A stretch of DNA of 64,000 nt from Phoenix dactylifera (taxonomy: Eukaryota; Streptophyta; Magnoliopsida; Arecales; Arecaceae). Location: contig NW_024068536.1 of NCBI RefSeq assembly GCF_009389715.1, positions 62,001 through 126,000 of the forward strand, read 5' to 3'. Shown in pieces: positions 46,301 through 59,600 of this stretch (its first letter is position 1; every line of letters starts with the position of its first letter). Below the pieces are notes generated by a model, which worked only from the letters and a program-made list of their open reading frames with translations, searched no databases and was not told where the DNA came from. Position numbers and translations under genes: made by a program.

Positions 46301-49300
46301 TGGGAGTGTGAACTGGGAGCTCAGCATGGCTCTGGGCGGCGGTTGTGCGTCCGGATCATCAAAAACTCGCATTCTGATCTCCATGGATGTGTAGACTGGG
46401 AGCACAGACTGAGAGCACGACATGGCTCTGGTCGGTAGATTTGCATCCCAATCTCTTGGGACTTGCGTCCTAGTCTCCGAGGATGCATAGACTAGGAGCA
46501 CGAACTGGGAGCTCGGTATGGCTCTAGTTAGCGGTCACGCATTCCGGTCTCTAGGGATTCACATTCTGGTCTCTGAGAATGTGGGTCTTATGCGCATGGT
46601 GCTTAGATCTCTTGTGGCACAGAAGGGCAGTGTTACAACCTATGACCTCATCCAAAAAGGCTAACTGGAAGGTATTTTTTGGGTTTCTTAGTTCTATATA
46701 AGTATCCAAGATTTTCTCGGTGAATAACCGATCTAGGACTAAACACACGCGCACAAGGGCCCTTACATACTCCCCTCGTTTAAGCTTTGACATTCTCGTC
46801 AGGCTAAGGGTTTATATCCATTCAAATCTAATCACAAGTACCACGATCAACCCGTGGTTAGACCTAATAGATCTGTGTTATAGTGTCCCCTAGCCAACAT
46901 AGATTATGAGCCAGGTCCGCTCTAATACCATTCTGTCACAACACAGGACTTCACTCAAAATGGTTGGCCGAAAAGTATTTTTTTTGATTGTTTACTCCTG
47001 TATAAGTATCTAAGATTTTCTCGATGAATAACCGATGTAGGACTAAACACACATCCGCATTGAATCTCATAGGCAGCCTCCAACGACTCACATCCTGGTC
47101 TCTAAGGACGCGGGTTCTGTACGCACGACGCTCGGATCTTGGGTAGCATGGAAGGGCGACCTCCAGGGACTCGCATTCTGGTCTCCAAGGACGTAGGTCC
47201 TGTACGCATAGAGCTCGGATCTTGACTCACACGGGAGGGCGGCCTCTAGGGATGCACATTTTGTCAAGAGAGGAGATAATGTGCATGAACGACCATGGAA
47301 GAGGAGTTGGGTGTAGAGTTAGCTGCGAGAGCTTCTTGTCATGAGAGCTTGTTACTATGAGAGCTCGAGAGCTTCTCCTTGGGAACTTCTCGCAGTATGT
47401 GCTTGATAGGCTCTGGCTGCTGCTCCATCTTTTAGAGTCCCTTGGCCTTATTTATATAGAGGAGGGAGGATGGATCTGTTTTGATTTGGAGGCGAAATTA
47501 AGGGATTGCCGTAGCTTCCTTTCTTATCTGGATTTAAATCTGTCGTAATCTCCTTCCTTGTTTGGGCCTACCAAGAATTCAAAATTTTGAACTTCAAATC
47601 TTTTCAAAATGCTCTCCACATGTCGACCCATGATGGGCAGATCAGATTTAGGCCATATCACACTTATAATTTGGTTTCATCTTTTAATAGATATGCCACT
47701 ACATTTTGGTGACGGTTTGGCAAACTGCACCCAAGTCACCAATGCATAGAGGTTGCCGAGATTGTCCAAGCCACTGATGAGTGTGCTCTGTTAACATATA
47801 ACTTTTAGAAATAAGTTGTTTCTATGCTGCAATATTGCAAGGAATCCACCAACAGGCAGCAACCTAATCTATAACTATTTTAGTAGGCTGTGGTCCCTCA
47901 CATGTAACACTCATCTATTTTATGAATTTAGGGTGTCTATACATACTAGAAAAACTATATTCCATCCATACAAAATTTCTAAATATTATTATATCTTACC
48001 AGAATAGAAATTATCAGAAGTTTCTGAATGGTGAGTAACTACTTCACATATTGTTTCATATAGACCAACAAATCCTTGGATATGCGCTAGGTTATGTTTA
48101 TTCTTCCTCTCCTCTTCACAATTTTCTCACAATTTTCATATACACCTTATTCTTAATTTTCCATGGGTCTCAATTTTGTCTTATAGATTTGAGTGTTTGT
48201 CACTGTAAATGAGCCCTTCAGCTTGATTCCCTACCTGTGGCAGGTTGTTCGAATGGTCGTCAGCACCTATCAGGCAGCTAGTGGTGCAGGTGCTGCAGCA
48301 ATGGAAGAACTTGAGGAGCAGACACGTGAGGTTATCTTCTGTTCTTTTATATTTCCATCGCTATTTTTGTTTTTCCCTCATATTGTTTTCTGTCTATTAA
48401 AGTATTGACCATATAAAATTGATGCTCTTTCTTGTGGGCTTATAGGTTTTGGATGGCAAGCAACCCACGTGTAAAATATTCAAGCAACAGGTTTTTTTCC
48501 TTTGGAATTTATGCCATCTTATACTGGGCATATTACAGACAGAAAGCTAATGCCATAATATATTGCTCTATCTCTTCTTATGCAGTATGCATTTAATCTT
48601 TTCTCACACAATGCACCAGTTCTTTCAAATGGGTATAACGAGGAGGAAATGAAACTAGTGAAGGAAACAAGAAAAATATGGGTAATTACTTGTAGTCGTA
48701 CCCTCGTACTTATATTTCCAAATTTCATATTTTATCTTATTTGAGTTGCTACAAGTCTTGCAACTATGACTAAAATTGGGTCATGTTCTAATCGTACTTC
48801 AATGTAGAATGACAAGGACGTCAAGGTGACTGCCACTTGCATACGAGTTCCAGTGATGCGTGCGCATGCTGAAAGTGTGAATCTTCAGTTTGAAAAGCCT
48901 CTTGACGAGGTGAGGTGAAAAGTTGTGGGCCATGTTTGATGTTCTTAAACTTACTTTCAAATGCAAAATAATTAGTGATGGTTTTGGTCTCTACTTGCTT
49001 TGTTAGTTAGAAAATGCAGGTGACTTCTTTATCAACTAAAGTAACAGAATTAATATAGTTTAAAGCTAAACTTCTATAGATGCATGTTAGTCTACCATCT
49101 TGTTGAATTTCATTAATTGGAATCTCACTTCTACATATTTGACAGCTCTCGTCTGCAACTTATTGTATATTTTCCTGATTTGCCATCCCTTTTTTCTGAA
49201 TCGCATGATGTCCTCTATTGTATTGTGATAACATGGCTAGGTTCTGAATTCAGTTCGTGCCTTGTTTGTCCAGGAGACTGCACGGCAAATTCTCAAGGGA

Positions 49301-49769
49301 GCTGCTGGTGTGGTTGTTATTGATGACCGGGCATCCAATCACTTCCCTACTCCATTGGAGGTCTCTCTTCATCTTCTCCTTGTCCTCCGTAGTCTACAAA
49401 CAAAATAGAGAGGATGATAAAAACTATAACTCTCCATAAATAACAATTTGTCATCCTCCAATTCCGCATGTGAATTACTGTGGTAACACTTGATGCCACT
49501 GCTTACCATTTTGTACCTTCTGACAGGTTTCAAACAAAGATCATGTTGCAATTGGTCGGATTCGTCGGGACTTGTCTCAAGAAGGCAACCTTGGGTAAAA
49601 CAAACTAAAAACCTTGTGTTATAAATGGTTTTTGGTACTCTTTACCATGTCAATATTATATTTATTAATGGAAAGTTATTATGGCAGATTGGACATTTTT
49701 GTGTGTGGAGATCAGATACGCAAGGGAGCTGCACTGAATGCAGTCCAGATTGCTGAAATGTTGCTTTAG
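43369..49769 (+). CDS. ASD: Aspartate-semialdehyde dehydrogenase, plastid
   Basis: It makes aspartate-4-semialdehyde from aspartyl phosphate with NADPH, the branch point to Lys, Thr, Met and Ile. Eight exons: 43369-43959, 48244-48330, 48446-48490, 48586-48681, 48808-48909, 49274-49360, 49527-49594 and 49688-49769; all phases fit, giving 385 residues. The first 40 residues, rich in Ala, Ser and Arg and poor in acids, look like a plastid transit peptide. [12 protein letters not shown] (about 52-63) is the NADP loop, NPNCSTI carries the catalytic Cys (180), and [12 protein letters not shown] carries the substrate Arg (286) and general-base His (293). The end [20 protein letters not shown] is typical. 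Exon 1 is strongly GC-rich, unlike the later exons. Intron 1, 4.3 kb, is packed with repeats. Confidence 0.97.
45188..45440. repeat. GGTACC/CCGGTAC-rich dispersed repeat in ASD intron 1
   Basis: A 250-base stretch with repeated GGTAC, CCGGTAC and AACCGGTAC words on both strands, able to fold on itself. It looks like a non-coding dispersed element; no family name is claimed. Confidence 0.6.
45480..47270. repeat. Degenerate 80-110-bp minisatellite in ASD intron 1
   Basis: About twelve diverged units share CTCGGCATGGCTCTGGTCGG, GCATCCCGGTCTCCAGG and CATCCTGGTCTCCAAGGATG. They run to 46630, are interrupted by the TRIM element, and resume at about 47072-47270 with two further units of a longer subtype. 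Open frames inside are by-products of the repeat. Confidence 0.85.
46631..47071 (-). mobile_element. TRIM (terminal-repeat retrotransposon in miniature), 441 bp
   Basis: Direct repeats of 137 and 138 bp (46631-46767 and 46934-47071) flank a 166-bp core. On the minus strand the core starts with TGGTATTAGAGCGG just inside the 5' repeat, matching the tRNA-Met primer site TGGTATCAGAGC with one change, and ends with the purine tract AAACGAGGGGAG before the 3' repeat. GGCAG is duplicated at 46626-46630 and 47072-47076. No protein is encoded, as expected for a TRIM. Confidence 0.86.
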
Positions 49770-52149
49770 TTCATAGAGAAGTCCTTGTTCTACACTCTGT
49801 TGGATGCTGCTCACAATAACCACCTTTGATGGGAGAGAAGATGATAGATTTTGTTGTGTTTGAAATTGATGTACTACAGACTTGTATTTGAATGAAGAAA
49901 ATTTTTGAGTGATACTTTATTATTTGAGGTGCTTATAATTTGCGTGTCAAATAGAAAACATATTACTGCTTTTTGTTCCCAATTTATGCGTTGGTAGCAA
50001 TTTCTTGTTGATGCCTGCTGTTCTAATTGTCTAATGGTGGATAATATGACATTTTGCGTACTGGAATTACAAGTTGAAACTGGCATTCAGTGTATACACT
50101 GATTTTCTGAAATGCAGCTAGCTGTCAATGATGAGAGCGTTTTCTTTAGAATTCTTTGCTTTGGTTTTCTTACTTGTAATTTGTGCTTTCATTGAAAGTT
50201 GTGATAACTCTCCATGAAGAGTGGTTATTTTTCTTGTCTCTCGTGTTAGTTGAACTCCTAATCTTGTAACATATGACTTGTTTCCTCACCAATCCAGTTG
50301 CTGACAGATTTGGAACTGAAGGATCTCCACACACCCCCTTCTTGTTAATATTAAACTTACATGCTTAGAATTTCTGGATTTGAAGCTTTTTGTTCTTCAG
50401 TTGTCATTTGCCTAGAGGATGGAAATATTAATACCTAGCTCCCTGGAGGAGGTATGCTTCATTCCAGGTCCCTGTCTACCTGAAGGTGCACTTCCTTGCT
50501 CCTGGTTTTTGTGTTGTATCAAAAATTGATGTTTCTTTTCAAAGACAAGTCAACATCGCTTCCTTTTTTCTGGTTCTACACCCAGGACTATTTTGGTTTT
50601 CTTTTTCGCAAAGGAGATACCAACAAAAATCATTCAAAAAAATTTTCACCATTATAAACACAAATGGTGAGGAGCTTGATCTTATTCAGATGACACTTTT
50701 CTGAATAATGATCAAGCAAATTTTATAATTCTCGAATATCATGCATACAAATCTTCTAATTACAGGCTATAGATGTATGTTTATAACTCTCTTTTTTTTT
50801 GGGCAAAATGTGGAGCAAACTGCTGCATTAATATATAATAGTAGCAACTTATGTTTATAACTCTTTTAAATAGTAATGAATGCCCTCCATCCTACAAGAA
50901 ACTATAACAAGAAAAATTATCACATTTGACTCAATTTGAGGCCTTAACTTAGTGATTTGTTTTTCTTTGGTACAGATAACTTAATGATTGTTCAGAGTAA
51001 TAGTGGTGGAGATGGACCCAGACCAATGTAAGATCAGTTTCCAGCAGACAACACAAATACTTACATGCAAGGATGGAAAAATCAAAACCATTCGATAAAA
51101 AGCGTAATTATATTGGGTGGATTTCCCCTCTCTTTGCCTAAAAGAGAGGAAAGGGGCTTAACTGATTGTCTGAGTAATTTAGCATACCATAACTGATGCA
51201 AAGGAGCACAAAAAGCATCTCTATCTTGTCAAGATTAAGCACAACGATCGATAGTCCGACACCATCCAACCTCCTCAAAAGCTTTATTGTCTGATTCACA
51301 TTTCTTGCTTATTGTGCATCAATTCATGAGCAATATAGGCACCTTGCGCACCACAGAACAACATATTAGACCTACCTAATCACTTTGCTCAATACACTTT
51401 ATACTTGACATTGAACTAGGCTGAGCTTTCAAAGCACAAATATTAGCATTTTCCAAAGGTGTTTAATTTAGTATTGCAATTTTCTTGTGTAGCCATCCGG
51501 GCTTGCTCTTGTGTAACATGACACTCTCAGGAAATGTTGAGGTGTATGATTACATGGATTTCTGCTGTTCCTCTTGCCTATTGGCCAACAATGGTTAACC
51601 AAGAGGCTATGATGGATTTGAAGGTTAGTGATGCAGACATTAGTACCGGACCGCCTGTTACGTGGAGCCGTGGTCGTGAGGATGGTCCAGCTAGTTTCGT
51701 TATGGCTGGATTGATTTTATATTATTTTATTTTGTTTATTTTACGTTGACTGGGTTTGTTTGCATATTGTCATTTTAGAGCTTTTTTGGGATTGTTTTCT
51801 TTATAGGGGTCTTTTTGTTATTTCTTGGCCATATATATATATATGGGTCTATGCACTTACTTAGGGTTGATAAATGATTGAATAAAATTAGCCTTCTTTT
51901 CTCTAAAACCCTGGTGTGAAGCCATGGCTAGAGCCAGATGAGAAGCCTGGTTCTTCTTTTTTTTCTCCTCTTCTCTTTTTCTTTCTTCTTCCCTTTTCTT
52001 CCTGCAGTTGTCCTGCATCAGTTAGTGACGTCTTATTGTTGATGAAAAATGTTAGAATTCTTCTCTCATCATTTAGTTGTTTGGAGATTGTTTGGCGGAT
52101 AGAGTTCTTTCTATTGCGATTCCGAGTGGTGATATGCTGGACAAGTTGA
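49770..52149. other. ASD 3' flank and spacer
   Basis: It starts with the dehydrogenase 3' untranslated region. The rest is AT-rich with short open frames lacking recognisable motifs, for example 51534-51749. A short AT microsatellite lies near 51826-51845. Unrecognised transposon debris is possible just upstream of the LINE at 52150. Confidence 0.45.
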
Positions 52150-53135
52150 TGTGGGGGTTCAGTTATAATTCCAAAGTTAAGGTCAAAGATCTCTGCAGGT
52201 TCTTCAATGAAACTCCAGCAATAGAAAGGATAGTGTGCATCCTAGAGTGACCTTGTTTTAAAGGAAGCTTTCCTGGGATTGCGTCCCATGCCATGGGGTG
52301 TTGGCCAGAAAGGGATTGAGTATTTCTCTTAACCATGATTGTTACTCAGATGTGGAGGAAACGGTGGTGCATGCTATCTTTCAATGTTTGATGTGATACT
52401 AGTATAGTGGTTAACTATGGTTATTAAGGCACCATTTCTACAAAGGTCATTCTTGCATATCTGAAGACTAATGAGAACAAACGTAGTAATAGATTTTTAG
52501 TGTATCCGAACCTATCACATTTAGCTTGCAAGAAATAAGCATGTTTTTGAGAATGGTTCAACATCCCCAAGGTTTAGAGTGCGACCATGCACGCCGTAGA
52601 GATTATCCATTAAGCCACCATTGGAGAGCTCGTAGGACATTTAGAGCTCTCACTCACCGGTTACTATATTTAGGATTGTATTCATTAGACGTCCGAGCCT
52701 TTTCAGGGTTAACTTCGATGGTAGCGACACTAATGGAGGCAGCAAAGAGGTGCAGTATTCATAATTAGGAGGTTAGACTCGGGATTCATTATGGCGAGTG
52801 GGAGACAACCGTTTGATATTTCTGTCTCAAGGATAGAGTTGAGGGGGCGTAGAAGAAACCAGGTATGCTATGATTATCTTGAGGGCCAACCATATCCCTC
52901 TTAAAGATGACTCTTTAACGGTTAGATAGACATCAAGACGATCTAAGCCAGCTAAGGAGCATCCGTTACTTTTGGACATGGGGAGGCTAGTTAGGAGCTA
53001 ACGACCTCATTTGCTGCCAATCACTTTAGTGGTACATCGTGGACACGAGATTTCCATGTATCCATACTAGATTGGTAGGATACATCTATCTCATGAAAAG
53101 AAAAAAATAAAACAAAGAAAAAATTAACACCTCGC
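52150..53135 (+). mobile_element. LINE 3' end relic (RT zinc-binding and RNase H)
   Basis: The plus strand reads VLARKGLSISLNHDC and YSDVEETVVHAIFQC (52301-52389), the zinc-binding region after plant LINE reverse transcriptase. It continues to VNFDGSDTNGGSKEVQYS (52709 on) and ETRYAMIILRANHIPLKDDS, RNase H blocks, broken by stops. An A-rich tail follows at 53093-53135. It is old and inactive. It sits 0.5 kb upstream of the aspartic proteinase gene in the same orientation. Confidence 0.75.
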
Positions 53136-53610
53136 AGAGGCATCACTAGCCGAATATCAGCAGTCGTCCAAACAAGCTATACCGCATTTACGGCCAATCC
53201 TTGTGCGGAAACGTAGGCCATACTCTATAATTATAAAGTTAAAAGAACTCAGAAATCTCACTCAGGAGTGACACAGAAGGCCTATCTCGACTCGCGTGGC
53301 TTCTGTATGTAGTGGGCCCCGTTAAATAAGTCAGAGGAGGAAGATGGGCGGGTGACATTTCCGGTAGGTCTGCTGGCCATTCTTCTACCAACTATGTGAG
53401 TCGGATCCGCCGGGCCGCCCGGTACCACTGGCCCCACCCTGAGATCGTTGACATCGGACTCTAAAAGATAAATTCACCCCGATTGCTCCGTCAAAGAGAC
53501 GACTCTGAGTCGAGACCTCTTCCCCTCCCCCTCCCCCTCCCCTTGCCCTCTCTCGCTCGCCGCCCATCGCCGTTGCGTCTCCGTCGTGGTGCTGTCGCCG
53601 GCTGTCCTCT
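53136..53610 (+). promoter_or_regulatory. Promoter and leader of the aspartic proteinase gene
   Basis: The sequence becomes GC-rich toward the start codon, with a CCCCTCCCCCT pyrimidine tract at about 53521-53545 typical of plant leaders. No clear TATA box was found. Open frames on the other strand here mirror the GC-rich exon and are not called. Confidence 0.45.
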
Positions 53611-56600
53611 ATGGCGCTCGAGAGGAATCGGGCCGCCTCCTCCCTGGCCCTCCTCCTCCTCCTCGTCGCCGGCGCCGGCACCACTGGATCCCTCCAACCC
53701 CTTCCCACGAAAATCTCTGGAGGAGGCGTGCCGTCGATGGTGCTGCCGCTCTTCCTCTCTTCGCCCAATTCCACCCGCCGCGCCGCTGAGGCCGGCTACT
53801 TCCGCCGCCGCCAGCTCTCAACCGCCAACGCCCGGATGAGGCTCTACGATGATCTCCTCACCAACGGGTACTCCTCGCTTTGGATCTGGGATCGCTTTCC
53901 GGTTTTCTGTATCTTTGTGGAATTTAATTCCTGGATTGGCTTTCGGATGATTGGGTCCCCCGGTTCTTTTCTGTTTTCTTAGGTACTACACCACCAGGCT
54001 TTTTATCGGGACTCCGCCTCAGGAATTCGCACTGATTGTGGATTCGGGGAGCACAGTCACCTACGTGCCCTGCTCCTCTTGCGAGCAGTGTGGCAATCAT
54101 CAGGCAAGGAGCCGTTTTTATTCCCTTTTCTTAATTTTTATCTTTTCAAATGGAGTAATTTGGTTACAAATTATTTCACTAAATCTAAATAATAACCTAA
54201 AACAAGTGGATCAATTTTTGATTAATTAGTTGATTACTTGTTCATCATGAAATTTAATTGATACATCGTGTATGTTCAAAATGTGAAGTTCATGAATCTT
54301 ATTTAGACGTACTCTAACTATTAATCATATATATCTTCACTAATGTGTTACTACAGAGCCGGTTACGACTAGTTTAACATCTCTGAAGTTTTGTCATATA
54401 GATGTTTGATAGAAGGTGTACTTGAGTCTTTAGATTCTATTGTTTATTGTTATTCCATCTGTTCATGGTCAGAACTGATAACAGCCAAGTTCTTGCCTCA
54501 TTGTCCATACCTTATTCAGTGGAAAAGCTTGAGGTAAAAAGGGGTACAAGAGATTATCGAAGATGATATGGTCATTGCAGCTAAAGGCTAGAAGAGGCAT
54601 GATAAAAATGGAGAAAGATTTGTGCCATAGTCAAGGAGAAAAATGGAGAAAGATTTGTGTCATACTCAAGGAGTCTAAAGTGAAGAAATGCAGATTTATA
54701 ATGACCAAATTGGTAACTACGAAAGCAGATAAAAAAAACAGTGAAATATTGTGTTTGATAGTGATGTGTTGTAGTTTTTTTCCCCTGAAGGATGTATAAT
54801 GGAAAAGCCTGAAGAGACAGGACACAATTTCTTGACCATTAGTATGGATATCATTGTAAATGTGGGCTAGTCAATGGGGGTTTCCATGTTATGTCCAATA
54901 AGCTCCTCAGCTTTAGGGTAGTGTTAACATGTAAAATACTGTAATTCTCATGAAATATATGCATGTAAAGATTCTCCTTCTTGGCCATGTTTAATGCCTT
55001 ATAGCTGTAGAATAGGGTGTACTGACATGGTAGGCAGTTTACTCCCTTTGTTTAAACTTTGAAAACCCATCTTACTTATGAAGATAGAACTAAGATGTCA
55101 CTAGCATTACTTTCAAGTGCATAGTTAAATTCTTGCTTTGCAATAGTTCTATCTGATGGTTAAAGAATGCTGTCTTGACCTAATTTAAATATATCTCTAA
55201 ATTGAGACATTTCTCCTGTGAGTGCAATGATGTGTGGTCATGAAAAGAGTTTAGCATCACTGTTCCCTTCCCTTATTTTCTTTTTTATGAAAATTCTGGG
55301 AGAACTATTTGGTGAGTTTTTTGTGAGGAAACTTTCACTTACTGAAACTTCTTTGATCTTCCTTATATCTATTGATTTCATATAAAGCACTGGAGGTACA
55401 ATGAAGAGCACCAAATTCATAAGTTAATAGGAATAATGGAGGGATATAACTACAGAAAATGATTATTAGGCACCTAAATATATCAACGGGCAGGCCCATT
55501 CATTTTTAGGCATCTTTTCCATCTTCTGAAATTGCAAGAAGATGTTTTCCCTTTTTTTCCGAGTAAGATGTGAGTTTTTGCATTAGTACACAAATGGAAT
55601 TGCAGATTGGCTGGCCAGCACGGGGTACAATGCTACTTATAACTTTTGGATGGGGAAATGCCTGAAAGATTTGGAGAACAATTTGTACAGTGTCTAGAAT
55701 TATATTTATATATGACTTCTATGTATAGTCTGCCTGCACTTCTGTTTGAAGAAAAATTGTAGGACTAAATAAAACAGATAGCATGCTATATTTTATGTTC
55801 ACTAAAACATATGTTATTTCTGAAATTAAACTTATGTCATATGCAGACTTAGGAAAATATATGGTTAAGTAGCCATGCTTAAAACAATTTGTAACATTAG
55901 GAAATTAAGGAGTTTTTTGGTCCCAGTATGCTTTTGTGCTCCATATTGTAATGCTGCTAACTGTTTCTAACTCCACGAATTTGCTGCCATTTTTCTGAAC
56001 ATCGACAGTCACAGTTTGCACATCTTGGTGGCCCTAGTTCTTATGCTGGTGTATTATCTGTATGCTAGTTTGCTTTAATTTTCTTGACTTTTTAAGGTGT
56101 CCTGTTATCACATATGATTTGATGACTGATTTATTATATGCCCTAATATACATGTCATAACTATCAAAGAGTACATATTTTTGTAAAAAATGGATAACAG
56201 GTTTCATTTATAATATATTTGGAATTACATATGCACTTATTGCTTATGTAAAGGTGGACCATACTAAAATGCGTTTACCTTCTAGAAAATGATCTGAGCA
56301 TCTCTTCTTGTTGGTTGAATGCGACTTAAGATCAGAATGACTATTGTTACTTAACTGTTTAGAGATCTTCTATGTGCTAAACTTCATTTATCATACGTGT
56401 TAATATTCCACAAGAGCAAGGATTCTCGTCCAGGTGCACCCAGCACATCCTGCTGGTATCATCCCATTCTGATAAGAAAGTGATACACAGAATGCCCCTA
56501 GACACTGGTTCGCTCATGAATCAAGATGTCCTAATCATTGCAGTTGGTACCGACTGAAACAGGCTGAAATGGTGGCCTCCTGATACTTTGGGATGGCCTG

Positions 56601-59600
56601 ACGTCTTGAGATCCCAACTTTTTTATATTTTATCTCTTCTTCCTGTTGGTAATGGTCATTCCAGTCTGTCCTGACTTGTCACGATACTATACCAACTCAG
56701 GACAATTACCAGTATCGTGACTTTAATCCTTGACAAGAGAATGGGCATACACATATGTTGCATTACTATTTTAAGTATTTCTTTTAAGATGAAATAGAAC
56801 ATAATTGAATGAGGCAATATTCTTTTTGTGCATATGCTTTCAGGTGAAGTTACTTTTGTTCTATGACATATTGACTACGAATCGTGAATGTTCTGCTTCA
56901 AGTTTTCTTTGCATTTGAGTTGTTTGTTTTGAAATAATATCATGTGTCAGGCTTCAGGTTTGTGAAGCCCCATGTGACCTTGCTTTCTCACCTTGACTCA
57001 TACTTTGGTTGATGTCTAGGACCCGAGGTTTCAACCTGAGTTGTCAAGCACATACAAACCAGTAAAATGCAATACTGCTTGTACCTGTGATAAAACCAAA
57101 ACACAATGTGTTTATGAGAGGCAATATGCTGAAATGAGCTCTAGCAGCGGGGTGCTTGGAGAGGACATTATATCATTTGGCAAAGAAAGTGCACTTAAGC
57201 CACAGCGTGCTGTTTTTGGCTGTGAAAATTCTGAAACAGGTGATTTGTTTAGTCAACATGCTGATGGCATAATGGGACTGGGCCGTGGTCAGCTCAGTAT
57301 AATGGATCAGCTTGTTGAAAAGGGTGTAATACATGATTCATTCTCTTTATGTTATGGTGGGATGGATATTGGTGGGGGTGCAATGGTTCTTGGTGGTACC
57401 TCTGATCCTCCTGACATGGTCTTTTCACGTTCAGATCCTGTCCGCAGGTATTTTATATTGCAACTTTTTAGGAGCAATCAGATGTATGGATTCTCTTTTC
57501 AATTACATTTGATACATCTCCCACATTTACTCTAGTCTCGGGATGGCAACAGCCCATATTACAACATTGTGCTGAGGGAAATACACGTGGCTGGGAAGCG
57601 ATTGCAATTGGACCCAAGGATTTTTGATAGAAAGCATGGAACTATCTTGGATAGTGGAACCACATACGCATATCTACCAGAAGAAGCTTTTGTAGCATTT
57701 AGAGATGCTGTAAGATTCCTTTCCTTTAATTTTTGGTTCCTTAATGTTATTGACTTTTAAAATGTCTTGAAGACATACATAAAGCGTTGACACTTTAATA
57801 CAGATATTTTGTGTTGTTTTATAAAATGTTGAGAATACAACTTTTGTAAAGTACATCAAGCTCCAAAGGAAATTTAGCTTAGGTCTGCCCACATACTTCT
57901 AGTGAAGTGTAACAATTTTTTCTTCTTTGTCTATAACATAAAATTGGGACAAAAAACAAGTGTTTTCAATCTGAAGTAACATTCACAAGTCAATTAAGTA
58001 CTGAATCCAGCACATATATAAACAGTTATATATAGATACAGGTACAAAGTTCATTGCGTTTATAAATTATTGGGGTTCTATAAGGATAAACTGTTGGATG
58101 CTTTTGGGTACCTTGACACTTGGACTCGTGCCAAGTGTCTAGCTAACATCAGTTGAACTCAATTCACACTAAGTAATTTATGATTTCAACAAGATGCAAA
58201 CAACATTATATTTTAATCTTTGTGTGATGAAAGTAGGTGGGTTCATTCTAACAAGAATTAGATATGGCCTTAATGCCAATAGAATCAAAGATCAAACAAA
58301 AGGAAGTACTGAAGGGCATCATCAATAGATATGGTCTTGGCATGATTGACAGATTGCAATACAAATTCTAACGATAGTTTTAAACCAATGTCGTCCTAAA
58401 GAATGGAGAACTATGTTGGTTATGCACATCTTTTCCTTTCACTCTCATTTATTTCCCCTGTCCCCACCGTGACCTGCCACATTCATCCCTCTTCCTTGCC
58501 CTCCCTTTCTCATTCCTTCTGCTTTACCTTTTATTTGTAACTTGCTTCGCTTCTTTTTTGTTTACTTCATTATTTTTCTGTTAACTTCTCTCTTTTCCTT
58601 CCTTTCCTCTCTTGTTAAGGTTTTTTCCCCTCTTCTTTTAATGGCATGCAAGGCAATTTGAGCAAATGTATCAGGTCAAGAAAGAAACTAGCTTCTAACA
58701 ATGTATTAAAAAGTGGATGGTGGGCACATAGCGGCAGGGGGGTTCGTGGCATGTAGGGGGTAGCGGGCGCCATGACAAGCACCATGTACCCAACAACTTA
58801 TCTTCCTCACTAAGTATCAAAGATCACTATTACACATCATATTTATGCTAAAACTAAAACATCAATGGCAAAGTTATAAAACATCATAAGTATGTAATGC
58901 AAAAATAGAGGGGTATAATTTAATAATAACATCATCCACCTTACACCTTAGCATCATGTCAACATTTGTATAAAAGTGTCCTATCTAATATATCATCATC
59001 TAGCAAGCATCATAACATCATTCATAAAATAAAGATGTCCACAATCACATAACATCAACTTTTGCCGCTTCTTTTTCTCCTCTTCTTTCCCACTCTCTCT
59101 CTCTTCTTTCTGTTAAGGTAGGGAATCAGACTGATCTCCCTTTTATGATTGGCTGCTGGACTGGCTAAATTAGAGCTAATTGCTGGACTGGTCCAGTCCT
59201 TGATGATCTAACGTGCTCACAATGCTACAATGTCGTAGTGGCTGCCATGTCAGCTTTTGGCCCCTTGTAGTGGGTGCCTTGTATTAAAATGCCATATGAG
59301 GCTGCCAAGGGCCTAGGTGTATAGGTTTTGGGCCCAATCTTCCATGGTAGATGTGGCTGCCTTTTTCTAAAACCATGGCTGCCAATGATTTTTTATGCAG
59401 TCTCCTCACCTTTTGTAGTTATCTATTTCCCTCTCCTGTTGTTTAGAAATTGCATTTTGTCATCTTCTCAAATCATCATTCTTATTGTATTCTCTGTCAT
59501 TCTCTGTCATGAGTCATTGCTGTGAAATTTTGACTTAATCTGCTTATTGTAGCATGATTTTATACTCTAGATGCTATATTACACTTTGTTGTATGTAATA

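Noticed and set aside
45177..46500. Open frames in the repeat block of ASD intron 1
   Set aside because: Translations are repetitive and follow the minisatellite; both strands are equally open.
53385..53821. Minus-strand frames opposite the proteinase first exon
   Set aside because: Gly/Arg-rich translations mirror the GC-rich leader and signal-peptide exon; no splice or start context.
57536..57552. Exon 4 of the proteinase starting at 57536 after TCTAG
   Set aside because: It gives the wrong phase after exon 3; starting at 57553 after CAACAG joins correctly as RSPYYN.
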